NCBI GenBank assembly: GCA_017960525.1
Contig: JAGCZA010000007.1
Span: 33,600 to 97,599, forward strand
Reading direction: 5' to 3'
DNA length: 64,000 nt
Source: Prevotella sp.
GTDB lineage: Bacteria; Bacteroidota; Bacteroidia; Bacteroidales; Bacteroidaceae
This document shows positions 42,929 through 52,147 of this stretch, piece after piece (the stretch's first letter is position 1; each line of letters opens with the position of its first letter). The notes under the pieces were generated by a model, which saw only the letters and a list, made by a program, of their open reading frames with translations, did no database searches and was not told the origin of the DNA. The position numbers and the translations under genes are program-made.

Positions 42929-44719
42929 ATGAAAACATTTGAAGAACTGGGCGTGAGCAGCCCCATACGCCGCGCCATTGAAGAACTGGGATTCGTGTCG
43001 CCGATGCCAGTACAGGAAGCGGTTATCCCCTTCCTGATAGAAGGGCGGCAGGACGTGATTGCACTCGCACAGACGGGCACAGGCAAAACGGCCGCCTTCG
43101 GCATTCCCCTGCTACAACGCATAGACACCGACAACCGCAACACGCAGGCACTGATACTCAGCCCCACACGCGAGTTGTGTTTGCAGATAGCCGGCGACCT
43201 GCGCGACTTTGCCAAATACCTGGACGGCATCCACGTGGAGGCTGTCTATGGCGGAGCGGCCATCGAACCGCAAATACGCTCGTTGCGCAAGGGCGTGCAG
43301 ATTATCGTGGCCACGCCCGGCCGATTGATTGACCTTAAAAACAGGGGCGTGGCACATCTGGAGGGTGTGGCCAACATTGTGCTCGACGAGGCCGACGAAA
43401 TGCTCAATATGGGTTTCGCCGACAGCATCAACGAGATTTTCGACGCACTACCTGAAGAGCACGGCACTCTGATGTTCTCGGCCACGATGAGCCGCGAAAT
43501 TGAGCGAATTGCCAAGCAATACTTGCACAACCACGAAGAGATTGTGATTGGCAGCCGAAACGAGGGGGCTGAGAACGTGAACCACATCTACTTTATGGTG
43601 CAGGCAAAGGACAAGTATCTGGCCCTGAAGCGAATAGTGGACTACTACCCCAAAATCTTCGCCATCATTTTCTGCCGGACCAAGTTGGAGACGCAGGAAG
43701 TGGCCGACAATCTCATACGCGACGGCTACAATGCCGAGGCCCTGCACGGAGACCTCTCGCAACAACAGCGCGACCTGACGATGCAGAAATTCCGCCAGCA
43801 CCTCACCCAGTTGCTCGTCGCCACCGATGTAGCGGCACGCGGACTGGATGTGGACGACCTGACACACGTCATCAACTACGGGCTGCCATCCGACATTGAG
43901 AACTACACCCACCGCTCCGGGCGCACAGGCCGCGCAGGCAAGAAAGGCACTTCCATCAGCATCGTCCACTCGAAGGAGAAGCAGAAGATTCGCAACATAG
44001 AGAAGGAGATTGGCAAGAAATTCGAGGAACTGCCCATCCCGTCGGCACAGGAAATCTGCAAGAAACAACTCTTCAAGGTGATGGACCAGATTGTGAAGAC
44101 CGACGTGGACGACGAAGAGATTGCACCCTTTATGGTCGACATCAACCGCTACTTTGAGTACATCGACAAAGAGGAAATCATCAAGAAAATCGTCTCGATG
44201 GAGTTCGGACGCTTCCTGGCCTACTACGCCGACGCACCAGAGATTGAGGTGGTGAAGGAAAAGGAGAAGAAGGAGAAAAAGCCGCAGACCGACCGTCAGA
44301 AACGCCTGAACAAGGCCGAGAAAGGCTACAAACGACTCTTCATCAACCTGGGCAAGCGCGACGGCTTCTACCCTGGCGAACTGATGCAGACGCTCAACCG
44401 CTACGTGGGCGGGCGTCAGCAGGTGGGCCACATCGACCTGCTGGAGAGCATCGCCTACTTCGAGGTGCCTGAAAAGGATGCGCTCAAGGTGATGACGCAA
44501 CTCACGGGCATACGCTACAAAGGCCGCATAGTGCGCTGCAACGCCGAGGACGACAAGCCCGTGGCTGCCGCCGAAAGACCGGAAAAGCCGGCACGAGGCA
44601 GACAGCACCGCCGCGACGACTGGCAGCAGCTGATGCACCCCAAGCCTCGCGAACTGCGCGGCCGGCAGCCTGACTTCAGCGAAGAGGGCTGGGCCAGACG
44701 CAAGCCACGCAAGAAATGA
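42929..44719 (+). CDS. DEAD-box RNA helicase with C-terminal DbpA-type RNA-binding domain
   Basis: A 596-residue ATP-dependent RNA helicase. Motifs appear in order: Q motif region (FVSPMPVQEAVIP), AQTGTGKT, PTRELCLQIA, TPGRLIDL, DEADEMLNMGF, SATMS, VATDVAARGLDVDDL and HRSGRTGRAGKKG. After a charged linker (about residues 435-475, KEKEKKEKKPQ) a DbpA-like RRM (about 480-555, FINLGKRDGFYPGELMQTLNRY) binds RNA, and a basic tail ends in RRKPRKK. The layout matches CshA/DeaD proteins that act in ribosome assembly and cold adaptation. Confidence 0.94.
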   Translation: MKTFEELGVSSPIRRAIEELGFVSPMPVQEAVIPFLIEGRQDVIALAQTGTGKTAAFGIPLLQRIDTDNRNTQALILSPTRELCLQIAGDLRDFAKYLDGIHVEAVYGGAAIEPQIRSLRKGVQIIVATPGRLIDLKNRGVAHLEGVANIVLDEADEMLNMGFADSINEIFDALPEEHGTLMFSATMSREIERIAKQYLHNHEEIVIGSRNEGAENVNHIYFMVQAKDKYLALKRIVDYYPKIFAIIFCRTKLETQEVADNLIRDGYNAEALHGDLSQQQRDLTMQKFRQHLTQLLVATDVAARGLDVDDLTHVINYGLPSDIENYTHRSGRTGRAGKKGTSISIVHSKEKQKIRNIEKEIGKKFEELPIPSAQEICKKQLFKVMDQIVKTDVDDEEIAPFMVDINRYFEYIDKEEIIKKIVSMEFGRFLAYYADAPEIEVVKEKEKKEKKPQTDRQKRLNKAEKGYKRLFINLGKRDGFYPGELMQTLNRYVGGRQQVGHIDLLESIAYFEVPEKDALKVMTQLTGIRYKGRIVRCNAEDDKPVAAAERPEKPARGRQHRRDDWQQLMHPKPRELRGRQPDFSEEGWARRKPRKK

Positions 44720-44736
44720 ACGACGAAGCAGAAAAA

Positions 44737-44767
44737 TCCCCCGACCATAACCTACGGTCGGGGGATT
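44737..44767. terminator. Bidirectional terminator between helicase and gdhA
   Basis: TCCCCCGACC (44737-44746) pairs with GGTCGGGGGA (44756-44765). On the minus strand it is followed by TTTTTC, the better U-tract, terminating gdhA. Confidence 0.85.
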
Positions 44768-44804
44768 CGTCTATGGAAAAGTGTTTGTGTTGTGTCCTCG
44801 TATC

Positions 44805-46142
44805 TTATACGATGCCCTGAGCCATCATAGCCTTGGCCACCTTCATAAAGCCGGCCACATTGGCGCCCTTCACGTAGTTGATGTAACCGTCGGCCTGTGT
44901 GCCATACTTCACACAATTCTCGTGGATATCGTTCATAATGCGCTTCAGATAGTCGTCAACCTCCTTGGCAGTCCAGGAGAGGCGCTCCGAGTTCTGGCTC
45001 ATCTCAAGACCCGACACCGACACACCACCGGCGTTTGATGCCTTGCCAGGGGCATAGAGCAGTTTGTTGTCCTGGAAAATCTTGATGGCCTCGGGCAGCG
45101 AAGGCATATTGGCACCCTCAGCAACGGCGATGACACCATTGTCGACAAGAGCCTGGGCCTGCTCGCCGTTAATCTCGTTCTGCGTAGCGCAAGGCAGGGC
45201 AATGTCGGCCTTCTCGTGCCAGGGACGCTCACCCTCGTGATAGACGGCCGTCGGGTACTCCTCGACATACTCCTTGATACGTCCGCGCTCAATGTTCTTC
45301 AACTCCATAATGTAGTCGAGTTTTGCACGGTCGATGCCATCGGGATCGTAGATGTAACCGTCGGAGTCAGACATTGTCAGCACGGTGGCACCCAACTGGA
45401 GACACTTCTCGGCAGCATACTGGGCCACGTTACCGGCACCTGAAATCAGCACCTTCTTGCCCTTCAGTTCAATGCCGCGAGTGGCCAGCATCGAGGTGAG
45501 GAAATAGACGCAACCATAACCGGTAGCCTCAGGACGGATGAGTGAACCGCCAAACTGAATGCCCTTGCCGGTGAGCACACCCTGGAACTGGTGGGTGAGT
45601 TTCTTGTATTGTCCGAAGAGATAGCCAACCTCACGGCCGCCAACGCCGATATCGCCTGCGGGAACGTCCTCATCGGGACCAATGTGACGATAAAGTTCGT
45701 TCATAAAGGCCTGGCAGAAGCGCATCACCTCGGCGTCGCTCTTGCCACGGGGCGAGAAGTCACTACCACCCTTTGCACCGCCCATAGGCAGAGTGGTCAG
45801 CGAGTTCTTGAAGGTCTGCTCGAAAGCCAGGAACTTCAGAATACCCAGATTCACAGACTTGTGATAACGAATGCCGCCTTTGTACGGGCCAATGGCGTTG
45901 TTGTGCTGGATGCGATAGCCCATATTGGTCTGAACCTTGCCCTGGTCGTCAACCCACGTGACGCGGAACTCCAGCACACGGTCGGGTATGCACAGACGCT
46001 CAATCAAATTTGACTTTTCAAACTCAGGATGCTTGTTGTACTCCTCCTCGATGGTGGGAAGAACCTGACTCACGGCCTGGATGTACTCCGGCTCATTGGG
46101 AAATCTCTGCTTCAGAGACTCAACCACTTGTGCTGCATTCAT
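44805..46142 (-). CDS. gdhA: NADP-specific glutamate dehydrogenase
   Basis: A 445-residue hexameric enzyme for ammonium assimilation: 2-oxoglutarate + NH4+ + NADPH to glutamate. The active-site motif MGGAKGGSDFSPRGKSDAEVMRF is intact, with DVPAGDIGVGGREVGYLFGQY. The dinucleotide-binding GAGNVAQYAAEKC motif is preceded by KGKKVLISG. Length equals the usual 444-450 residues of the small hexameric type. It stands alone between its own promoter and terminator. Confidence 0.97.
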   Translation of the reverse strand: MNAAQVVESLKQRFPNEPEYIQAVSQVLPTIEEEYNKHPEFEKSNLIERLCIPDRVLEFRVTWVDDQGKVQTNMGYRIQHNNAIGPYKGGIRYHKSVNLGILKFLAFEQTFKNSLTTLPMGGAKGGSDFSPRGKSDAEVMRFCQAFMNELYRHIGPDEDVPAGDIGVGGREVGYLFGQYKKLTHQFQGVLTGKGIQFGGSLIRPEATGYGCVYFLTSMLATRGIELKGKKVLISGAGNVAQYAAEKCLQLGATVLTMSDSDGYIYDPDGIDRAKLDYIMELKNIERGRIKEYVEEYPTAVYHEGERPWHEKADIALPCATQNEINGEQAQALVDNGVIAVAEGANMPSLPEAIKIFQDNKLLYAPGKASNAGGVSVSGLEMSQNSERLSWTAKEVDDYLKRIMNDIHENCVKYGTQADGYINYVKGANVAGFMKVAKAMMAQGIV

Positions 46143-46205
46143 AATCTTTTACCTTTTTTTTGTTAGTTATTAAGCTGAAATTTATATTTTTCTTATTTTC
46201 GGGTG

Positions 46206-46236
46206 CAAAGGTAAAGCATTTCTTTGAAATACCAAA
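46206..46236 (-). promoter_or_regulatory. gdhA promoter
   Basis: Minus strand TTTG (46233-46236) and TACCTTTG (46206-46213) are 19 nt apart, about 65 nt upstream of the start codon. Confidence 0.75.
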
Positions 46237-46350
46237 CATTTTATCGTTTTTTTTATTAAAAAACTATCTTTTTGTTATTTTCCGCCTAAATATCTTGCGC
46301 TAAATCAAGGCAAACGTGCCTTTAGTCCGTATCACATTCTAAATGAAAAG

Positions 46351-46382
46351 TTTGGTAGTTTACCGTTTTTTCCGTACTTTTG
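46351..46382 (+). promoter_or_regulatory. Promoter of the histidine phosphatase gene
   Basis: TTTG (46351-46354) and TACTTTTG (46375-46382) are 20 nt apart. It lies inside the longest reading frame, which shows that translation starts at 46409 rather than 46343. Confidence 0.75.
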
Positions 46383-46408
46383 CCAAAATTTTATTTCCAT
46401 TCAGATTT

Positions 46409-47698
46409 ATGAAGAAACTATTTGTAACGATGATGCTGTGCGGGGGCCTGCTTTCTGCCTCAGCACAGACAGCACGCGAAGAGATTGGCAAGAACGTGTG
46501 GCTGGCCGGCTCCAACTATCTGGACTACGACCGCCAACTGCCCAGTTTCAACTACACCAAGCCGCCCAAGGGCTACACCCCTTTCTACTTCTCACACTAC
46601 GGACGGCACGGCTCGCGCTGGCTCATCGGCAAGGACGACTACGAGCGCGTCATCCGTCCGCTACGCAAAGCCCGCCAGGAGGGCAAACTGACCCGCGAGG
46701 GCCAGGAGACACTACGCAAACTGGAAATCTTCAACAAGACCACAAACAGGCGTCTGGGTGACCTGACCACCATTGGCGAGCGCCAGCACCACGGCATTGG
46801 GCGACGCATCGCCCAGCACTTCCCTGAGATTTTCAAGACAAAAGGCGTGGCCATCGATGCCCGAAGCACGACCGTGAACCGATGCATCCTCTCGATGGTG
46901 GCCGAGTGCGAGGAACTGATGGCCGCCAACCCGACGGCCCGCATCCACAACGACGTGAGCGACGCCCTGCAATACTACCTGAACCAGCGATGGGAGGGTG
47001 TGGTGAAGGAAGAGGGCGACAAAACCTGGCCCGCACGCCACGAATTTGCCCAACGCAACACTCACCCCAACAGGTTGATGAATGTGCTCTTCAACGACCA
47101 GAAATGGACATCAGACAGCATCGACAAGAAGACCTTTATGATCCATCTCTTCGAGGTGTGCATCAATATGCAGAGCCACGAAGAGGGCGCACTCGACCTG
47201 ACCAAACTATTCACCCCTGAAGAAATCTACGACCAGTGGCGCATCCAGAACGTGGGCTGGTATGTGAACTACGGAGCCGCTCCGCTAACCAAGGGCGTAA
47301 TGCCTTTCTCTCAATTCAATCTGCTGACAAACATCATCGAGACCGCCGACACGTGCGTGCAACTGGGAAAGACCCAGGCCACTATGCGCTTCGGCCACGA
47401 AGTGTGCGTGTTGCCGTTGGCCTGTCTGATGGAACTCGACTCCTGCGGCGTGGCCGTTGAGAATCTGGACGAACTGGACCTGCACTGGCAGAACTACAAA
47501 ATCTATCCTATGGGCTGTAACATCCAACTCATCTTCTACAAGCCGAAGAAGGCTGGCGGCGACATTCTGGTGAAAGCCCTGCTCAACGAGCGCGAGGCCA
47601 CCCTGCCCGTTCAGCCCACCGCCACACCTTATTACTATAAGTGGAGCGACTTGCGGGCCTACTGGAAGAAGAAACTCAACGACTTCAAGAAACAATAA
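46409..47698 (+). CDS. Secreted histidine acid phosphatase (MINPP/phytase-like)
   Basis: About 429 residues, with signal peptide MKKLFVTMMLCGGLLSASAQ. The branch-2 histidine phosphatase motif is HYGRHGSRW (phospho-accepting His within RHGxR), and a distal FGHE could supply the proton donor. RSTTVNRCILSMVA and the C-terminal MGCNIQLIFY region are typical of Bacteroidetes homologues related to multiple-inositol-polyphosphate phosphatase. It probably acts in the periplasm or outside, releasing phosphate from phytate or other organic phosphates. The start at 46409 is set by the promoter and the signal peptide. Confidence 0.88.
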   Translation: MKKLFVTMMLCGGLLSASAQTAREEIGKNVWLAGSNYLDYDRQLPSFNYTKPPKGYTPFYFSHYGRHGSRWLIGKDDYERVIRPLRKARQEGKLTREGQETLRKLEIFNKTTNRRLGDLTTIGERQHHGIGRRIAQHFPEIFKTKGVAIDARSTTVNRCILSMVAECEELMAANPTARIHNDVSDALQYYLNQRWEGVVKEEGDKTWPARHEFAQRNTHPNRLMNVLFNDQKWTSDSIDKKTFMIHLFEVCINMQSHEEGALDLTKLFTPEEIYDQWRIQNVGWYVNYGAAPLTKGVMPFSQFNLLTNIIETADTCVQLGKTQATMRFGHEVCVLPLACLMELDSCGVAVENLDELDLHWQNYKIYPMGCNIQLIFYKPKKAGGDILVKALLNEREATLPVQPTATPYYYKWSDLRAYWKKKLNDFKKQ

Positions 47699-47716
47699 CT
47701 GTTACGGATAAACAAA

Positions 47717-47754
47717 TTGAACGGATTTAAGCGAAGGTGCTTAAATCCGTTCAA
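47717..47754. terminator. Long perfect inverted repeat between convergent genes
   Basis: Sixteen-bp perfect arms (47717-47732 and 47739-47754) enclose a 6-nt loop, between the stop codons of the phosphatase and the DUF4859-like gene. It should terminate both. Confidence 0.75.
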
Positions 47755-47776
47755 TTCATTCAGTACGTCTCAACCT

Positions 47777-50260
47777 TTACTCATAAAGAGCAGGCGAAAC
47801 AAACTTCACGTAGTAGATGTAACGCTGGTCGTTCACTTCGATACAGAACTGGGCATCAACGCTGAAGTCATCTTCCACCTCACCAAACGGTGCGATATTG
47901 AAGATGACATCGTCGCCATCCTGCTCTATGGTGAAGTAAATGTCGCCAAGGCCGTCGTAGCCGCCGTTAAGGTCGAAACTCAGTCCGTTGTCGGCATTTT
48001 GTGCCTCGCCGAAGATACCCTCAGTAGTGAGTCCACGGAAATAGTAGTTGTTGGGATTCAACAACTCATCGACGGAAATAAACAATGCATCGCAGGCTTT
48101 CTCAACGTCAAACTTTACCTGCACGTTGTCCACAGGCAGGGTGATGTTCTCGCTACCGACAATCTCAATGGGAACAATCCTGTCAACGAAACTCACGGTG
48201 AAGTTGATGGTAATCATCTTCTCAGTCTCCTCATTCACTAAGAAGAGCGTGGACTTGAAGTTATCGCCCACACTATTTCTGTTGGGATACTGGAAGAACT
48301 GGAACTGACCATTGGCATAACAAATACCAACGCGGGAATTGGCATCGGCCCATACAGTTACATAGCCGTCCTTATCGAGCCAGAAACCAGGCTTTGGGTC
48401 ACAACTATGTGCCTTTGAATATAGTCCCTTAAGGCTGGCAACAGAGTCATTGTTCAGACCGTAAAGTTCAGGAGTGCGTGTACCAATGAGTGCCTCAATG
48501 TCATCGAGGGAAATATCGAACTTAGCATCTATAGGATACTCAGAACCTGAGGGTACTGCCTGAATCATGGCTGCACGTGTGGCCACACTCTGGAAACCGT
48601 GCTCAACCAGTGTCGGCTCCACAATCTTCAGGTTCACGGTGTACTGGTAGTAGTTGTCACCGTTCATAAAGTAGATGCTGGCACTGGCTTCATCGCCAAT
48701 GGCGAAGTGGCCGGGATACTGGCCCACACTCAGGACGGAATAGTCGCCGGAGTTGAGAGGCTCGATGAACATGGCTGCGCTTCCACCCCAAGCAACAACA
48801 GTACCGGCATCGCTGAACCAGAAGCCGCCATTGTTTGCTGTTGAGTTACCGAAGTTGTCCTTGTCGTCGAGAGCCACCATACCAATGGCACTGACCTCAC
48901 ATCCGAGTGCTGATGCAATGGCTTCCATATCGGGTCTGACGGAGACTACCGAATAGTCATCGGTAGGCTCTTGCTCCACATTGGCAACGGCCTCACCCAC
49001 CTTGGTGTAGGCGGCCAATCCGCTTCCCTGTTCCTTCTCCATCACCTTCAGGGTGTACTTGATGCGATAAGCCTTCTCTCCGTAGATGAGATAGACGTAA
49101 GCGAACCATTCCTCGTTGTCCTTCAATACGCCAGGATACTGTCCCAACTGGCAAGTCAGGGTACCAGCCTCCACGTCGTAGGTGAAATTGTTCATAAAGA
49201 ACTTGTCTGTGCCGCCCCATCCTGTGGCAGCCACCTCTCCGTCCTCAATACCTTCAGCGTTCTGAACGGCATGATACCAGAATCCGTAACCCTCACCTGT
49301 TGGCGTATTGGTGAGCGAGTCTTTCTTCAGGCCGCCTCCGCTCTCCACGTCACCGTCGTTGTACCAAGTGGTGTAGAGCACGCTTGCAATCTGATCCTCC
49401 AGGAGGTGCATATCAGGAATGCCAAGCAGAGTGCCCACATTAGTAAGTTCAACAGTCACGGCATCGGTATCGTAGCCACCACGCGGATACTGCTCCACGA
49501 TGCACTCCTGCTCGCCTACGATGTTCAGTTGGTTCTCCAAGAGCGTAGGCTCTGGCACGTTGTACACCGGCTTTGCTTTGACGTTCAGGGCGATGTCAAA
49601 GGTTGTGCTCTTGCCGTTGAAGGTCAGCTTGACGGTAGCCTTTGCAGTCTCTCCGCCCTGCATCACGTCGGGCATCTGTCCGACGTAGAACACCAGGTTG
49701 CCACCGGCACTACCACCAGCCATAATGGTGAGAATGGTCGAGATGTCGGCCACGTCCACTTCGCCGTCTCCGTTCACGTCGGCCTTGGGGTCGGTTTCCG
49801 AACTGGCCATCACGGTGAGCACCGACGAGATGTCGGCCACATCCACTTGGGTGTCCTCGTTCACGTCACCTTTGCCCTCTTCAGTCTCTACGGCGGGCGT
49901 GAAGAAGAAGGCAGATTCTTCGCCCCAAGCCGTTGGCTGGCCGTCGACAGTCATCCAGAAGCCGTTGCCGTTGGCCTTGGTGGCGTCTGTCCAAGCCACG
50001 TCTTCGCCATTGACCACAAGCGAGAAGAGCAATGGGTCGGGGGCCTCTGCGGCAATGTAGGTCTGCAGGGCCGTAGCCAGTGTTGACTCGTCTGTCTCAA
50101 GGGCCGAGGCCACTTCCGACAACTTGAATGAAATGGGCAAGGACTCATAGCCGGATGTGGGGTATTGCTCCACACTTCCCTGGAACTGAGCCTGTGCCTG
50201 TACGCCTGCAAAAAGGCAGACGACTGCTACCAGCAGATTTTTCAGTCTTGTAAATTTCAT
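47777..50260 (-). CDS. Secreted five-repeat protein (DUF4859-like) with internal dockerin
   Basis: An 827-residue protein with signal peptide ending VQAQAQ. Five homologous units of roughly 110-130 residues each begin with a beta-rich stretch such as VEQYPTSGYESLPISFKLSEVASALE and end with a W-rich motif such as GFWMTVDGQPTAWGEESAFF. I associate these with DUF4859, a family found in secreted Bacteroidetes proteins; the function is unknown. Between the first and second units (about residues 128-190) is a type I dockerin pair, DVNEDTQVDVADISSVL and DVNGDGEVDVADISTIL. Dockerins normally sit at a terminus, so this internal site is odd. The dockerin closely resembles that of the 10066-12546 protein. 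Confidence 0.7.
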   Translation of the reverse strand: MKFTRLKNLLVAVVCLFAGVQAQAQFQGSVEQYPTSGYESLPISFKLSEVASALETDESTLATALQTYIAAEAPDPLLFSLVVNGEDVAWTDATKANGNGFWMTVDGQPTAWGEESAFFFTPAVETEEGKGDVNEDTQVDVADISSVLTVMASSETDPKADVNGDGEVDVADISTILTIMAGGSAGGNLVFYVGQMPDVMQGGETAKATVKLTFNGKSTTFDIALNVKAKPVYNVPEPTLLENQLNIVGEQECIVEQYPRGGYDTDAVTVELTNVGTLLGIPDMHLLEDQIASVLYTTWYNDGDVESGGGLKKDSLTNTPTGEGYGFWYHAVQNAEGIEDGEVAATGWGGTDKFFMNNFTYDVEAGTLTCQLGQYPGVLKDNEEWFAYVYLIYGEKAYRIKYTLKVMEKEQGSGLAAYTKVGEAVANVEQEPTDDYSVVSVRPDMEAIASALGCEVSAIGMVALDDKDNFGNSTANNGGFWFSDAGTVVAWGGSAAMFIEPLNSGDYSVLSVGQYPGHFAIGDEASASIYFMNGDNYYQYTVNLKIVEPTLVEHGFQSVATRAAMIQAVPSGSEYPIDAKFDISLDDIEALIGTRTPELYGLNNDSVASLKGLYSKAHSCDPKPGFWLDKDGYVTVWADANSRVGICYANGQFQFFQYPNRNSVGDNFKSTLFLVNEETEKMITINFTVSFVDRIVPIEIVGSENITLPVDNVQVKFDVEKACDALFISVDELLNPNNYYFRGLTTEGIFGEAQNADNGLSFDLNGGYDGLGDIYFTIEQDGDDVIFNIAPFGEVEDDFSVDAQFCIEVNDQRYIYYVKFVSPALYE

Positions 50261-50311
50261 ACCATCAATGTTAAGTTAGTAAGTTAATAATTTAGAGTTA
50301 TATATCGTTTT

Positions 50312-50824
50312 TCAAAGTGTAAGCAGGCCTTCCGGCAATTGCATCTTGAGCAATTGCTGCTCTGTGTCGATGTGGGTGACAAAGTCGTCGGTGGCAGGAA
50401 TGAGGCGACCGTCTTCCAGTTCAAAGAGCGTGTTGGCCGTCGAGTCGTCGATGGCGGCTATGCGGCCAATGTCCTTGCCGCTGGCCTCGTCGATAATGGT
50501 AAAGCCCACAAGGAAGGCCAGCGATAGTTGTTCCTCGTCGTCGTGTGGCACGAGCGCCTTTGGGAAATAGACGTCGGTGCCTGTCAACTGGCGTGCCCGC
50601 TCCTGGGTGTCCACATCCTCCAGTTTGAGGATGGCCGTCGAGTCGCTCTTGAAGCGGTATTCCTCGATGAAGAAGGGCACCAGTATGCCGTCGACCTCCA
50701 GCACGAGGTAGTCAGCATCGGCACGGTCGAAGACATCATCGTCGAAGAGGAACGAGATTTCGCCCCTCACGCCGTGGGTCTTGCCCAGCCGGCCAATGCG
50801 ATAGACATCTTCCTCCCTGATCAT
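50312..50824 (-). CDS. rimM: 16S rRNA processing protein RimM
   Basis: A 170-residue ribosome-maturation factor. The N-terminal RimM beta-barrel has IGRLGKTHGVRGEISFLF. The C-terminal PRC-barrel (about 95-170) has VGFTIIDEASGKDIGRIAAIDD and LIPATDDFVTHID. It binds S19 during 30S assembly. It is the last gene of the tsaB-DUF4290-murA-rimM operon, 3 nt after murA, a conserved Bacteroidetes arrangement. Confidence 0.95.
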   Translation of the reverse strand: MIREEDVYRIGRLGKTHGVRGEISFLFDDDVFDRADADYLVLEVDGILVPFFIEEYRFKSDSTAILKLEDVDTQERARQLTGTDVYFPKALVPHDDEEQLSLAFLVGFTIIDEASGKDIGRIAAIDDSTANTLFELEDGRLIPATDDFVTHIDTEQQLLKMQLPEGLLTL

Positions 50825-50827
50825 TTC

Positions 50828-52135
50828 CTATACCCTTATTATTTTGGCGCCCAAAGCGTTGAGGCGTCCTTCAATGTTCTCGTAACCACGGTCTATCTGC
50901 TCGATGTTGTCGATGCGGCTGGTGCCCTTTGCGCTAAGTGCGGCAATGAGCAGGGCGATGCCCGCACGAATGTCAGGACTCGACATCCGTCCGCCGCGCA
51001 ACTGTACTTTGCGGTCGTGGCCCACAACGACGGCACGATGGGGGTCGCAGAGTATGATTTGCGCACCCATATCAATGAGTTTGTCGACGAAGAAGAGGCG
51101 GCTCTCGAACATCTTCTGGTGGAAAAGCACAGAACCACGTGCCTGCGTGGCCACCGTGATGAGCACAGAGATAAGGTCGGGCGTGAGGCCTGGCCAGGGG
51201 GCATCGGCCAGCGTCATCGTGGTGCCGTCGATGAACGACTGGATTTCGTAGTGCATCATTCGTGGCACAAAGAGGTCGTCGCCCTCTTCCTTCACCTTGA
51301 TGCCCATTCGGCGGAACGTATTGGGAATGATGCCCAGGTCGGGCATCGAGACGTGGCTGATGCGGATGCCGTTGCCCACCATTGCGGCCATTCCGATGAA
51401 CGACCCCACCTCAATCATATCGGGCAGGATGGTGTGGCTGCAACCGCCCAGACTTTCCACACCTTCGATGGTGAGCAGATTGGAGGCGATGCCGCTGATG
51501 CGTGCGCCCATCCGGCAAAGCATCCGGCAAAGTTGTTGCACGTAAGGTTCGCAGGCGGCATTATAAATAGTGGTGGTGCCCTTTGCCAGTACGGCAGCCA
51601 TAATGATGTTGGCCGTACCTGTGACCGATGCCTCGTCGAGCAGCATATAACTGCCCTTCAGGCCTCCCGCGTCGGTAATCTCATAAACACCCTTTTCGGC
51701 CACGTGGTGGAAATGGGCGCCCAGCCGCTCGAAGCCCAGGAAATGGGTGTCCAGACGGCGGCGGCCAATCTTGTCGCCGCCAGGTTTGGCAATTGTTGCC
51801 TTACCCATACGGGCCAGCAGGGGGCCGATGAGCATGACCGAGCCGCGCAGTTGTGCGCATTTTTCCACGAACTCCCTGCTTTGCAGGAAGTCGAGGTCCA
51901 AGTGGGAGGCCTGGAACGAATAGCCGTTTGCACCCACAGGATTCACCGTCACCCCAATGTCGCGCAACAGTTGGATGAGGTTCTGCACGTCGCGTATGTT
52001 GGGGATGTTGTCGATGACCACTTCCTCGCTGGTGAGCAGCGTGGCACAGATGACCTGCAGGGCCTCGTTTTTCGCGCCCTGCGGTATGATGGTGCCGCTG
52101 AGTGAGTGTCCTCCCTCTATGATGAATGCTGCCAT
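50828..52135 (-). CDS. murA: UDP-N-acetylglucosamine 1-carboxyvinyltransferase
   Basis: A 435-residue enzyme for the first committed step of peptidoglycan synthesis, transfer of enolpyruvate from PEP to UDP-GlcNAc. The EPSP-synthase-like fold is shown by GGHSLSGTIIPQGAKNEALQ (residues 8-27, including the conserved Lys and Asn) and by LRGSVMLIGPLLARMGKATIAKPGGDKIG. The usual fosfomycin-binding Cys loop is not evident in the text: the corresponding loop near GGDKIGRRRLDTH has no Cys, which would predict fosfomycin tolerance if confirmed by alignment. It lies 12 nt after the DUF4290 gene. Confidence 0.95.
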   Translation of the reverse strand: MAAFIIEGGHSLSGTIIPQGAKNEALQVICATLLTSEEVVIDNIPNIRDVQNLIQLLRDIGVTVNPVGANGYSFQASHLDLDFLQSREFVEKCAQLRGSVMLIGPLLARMGKATIAKPGGDKIGRRRLDTHFLGFERLGAHFHHVAEKGVYEITDAGGLKGSYMLLDEASVTGTANIIMAAVLAKGTTTIYNAACEPYVQQLCRMLCRMGARISGIASNLLTIEGVESLGGCSHTILPDMIEVGSFIGMAAMVGNGIRISHVSMPDLGIIPNTFRRMGIKVKEEGDDLFVPRMMHYEIQSFIDGTTMTLADAPWPGLTPDLISVLITVATQARGSVLFHQKMFESRLFFVDKLIDMGAQIILCDPHRAVVVGHDRKVQLRGGRMSSPDIRAGIALLIAALSAKGTSRIDNIEQIDRGYENIEGRLNALGAKIIRV

Positions 52136-52147
52136 TGCGAGCGTGTT

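Noticed and set aside
46343-46408. Extended start of the histidine phosphatase
   Set aside because: It overlaps the promoter; a normal signal peptide starts at 46409.
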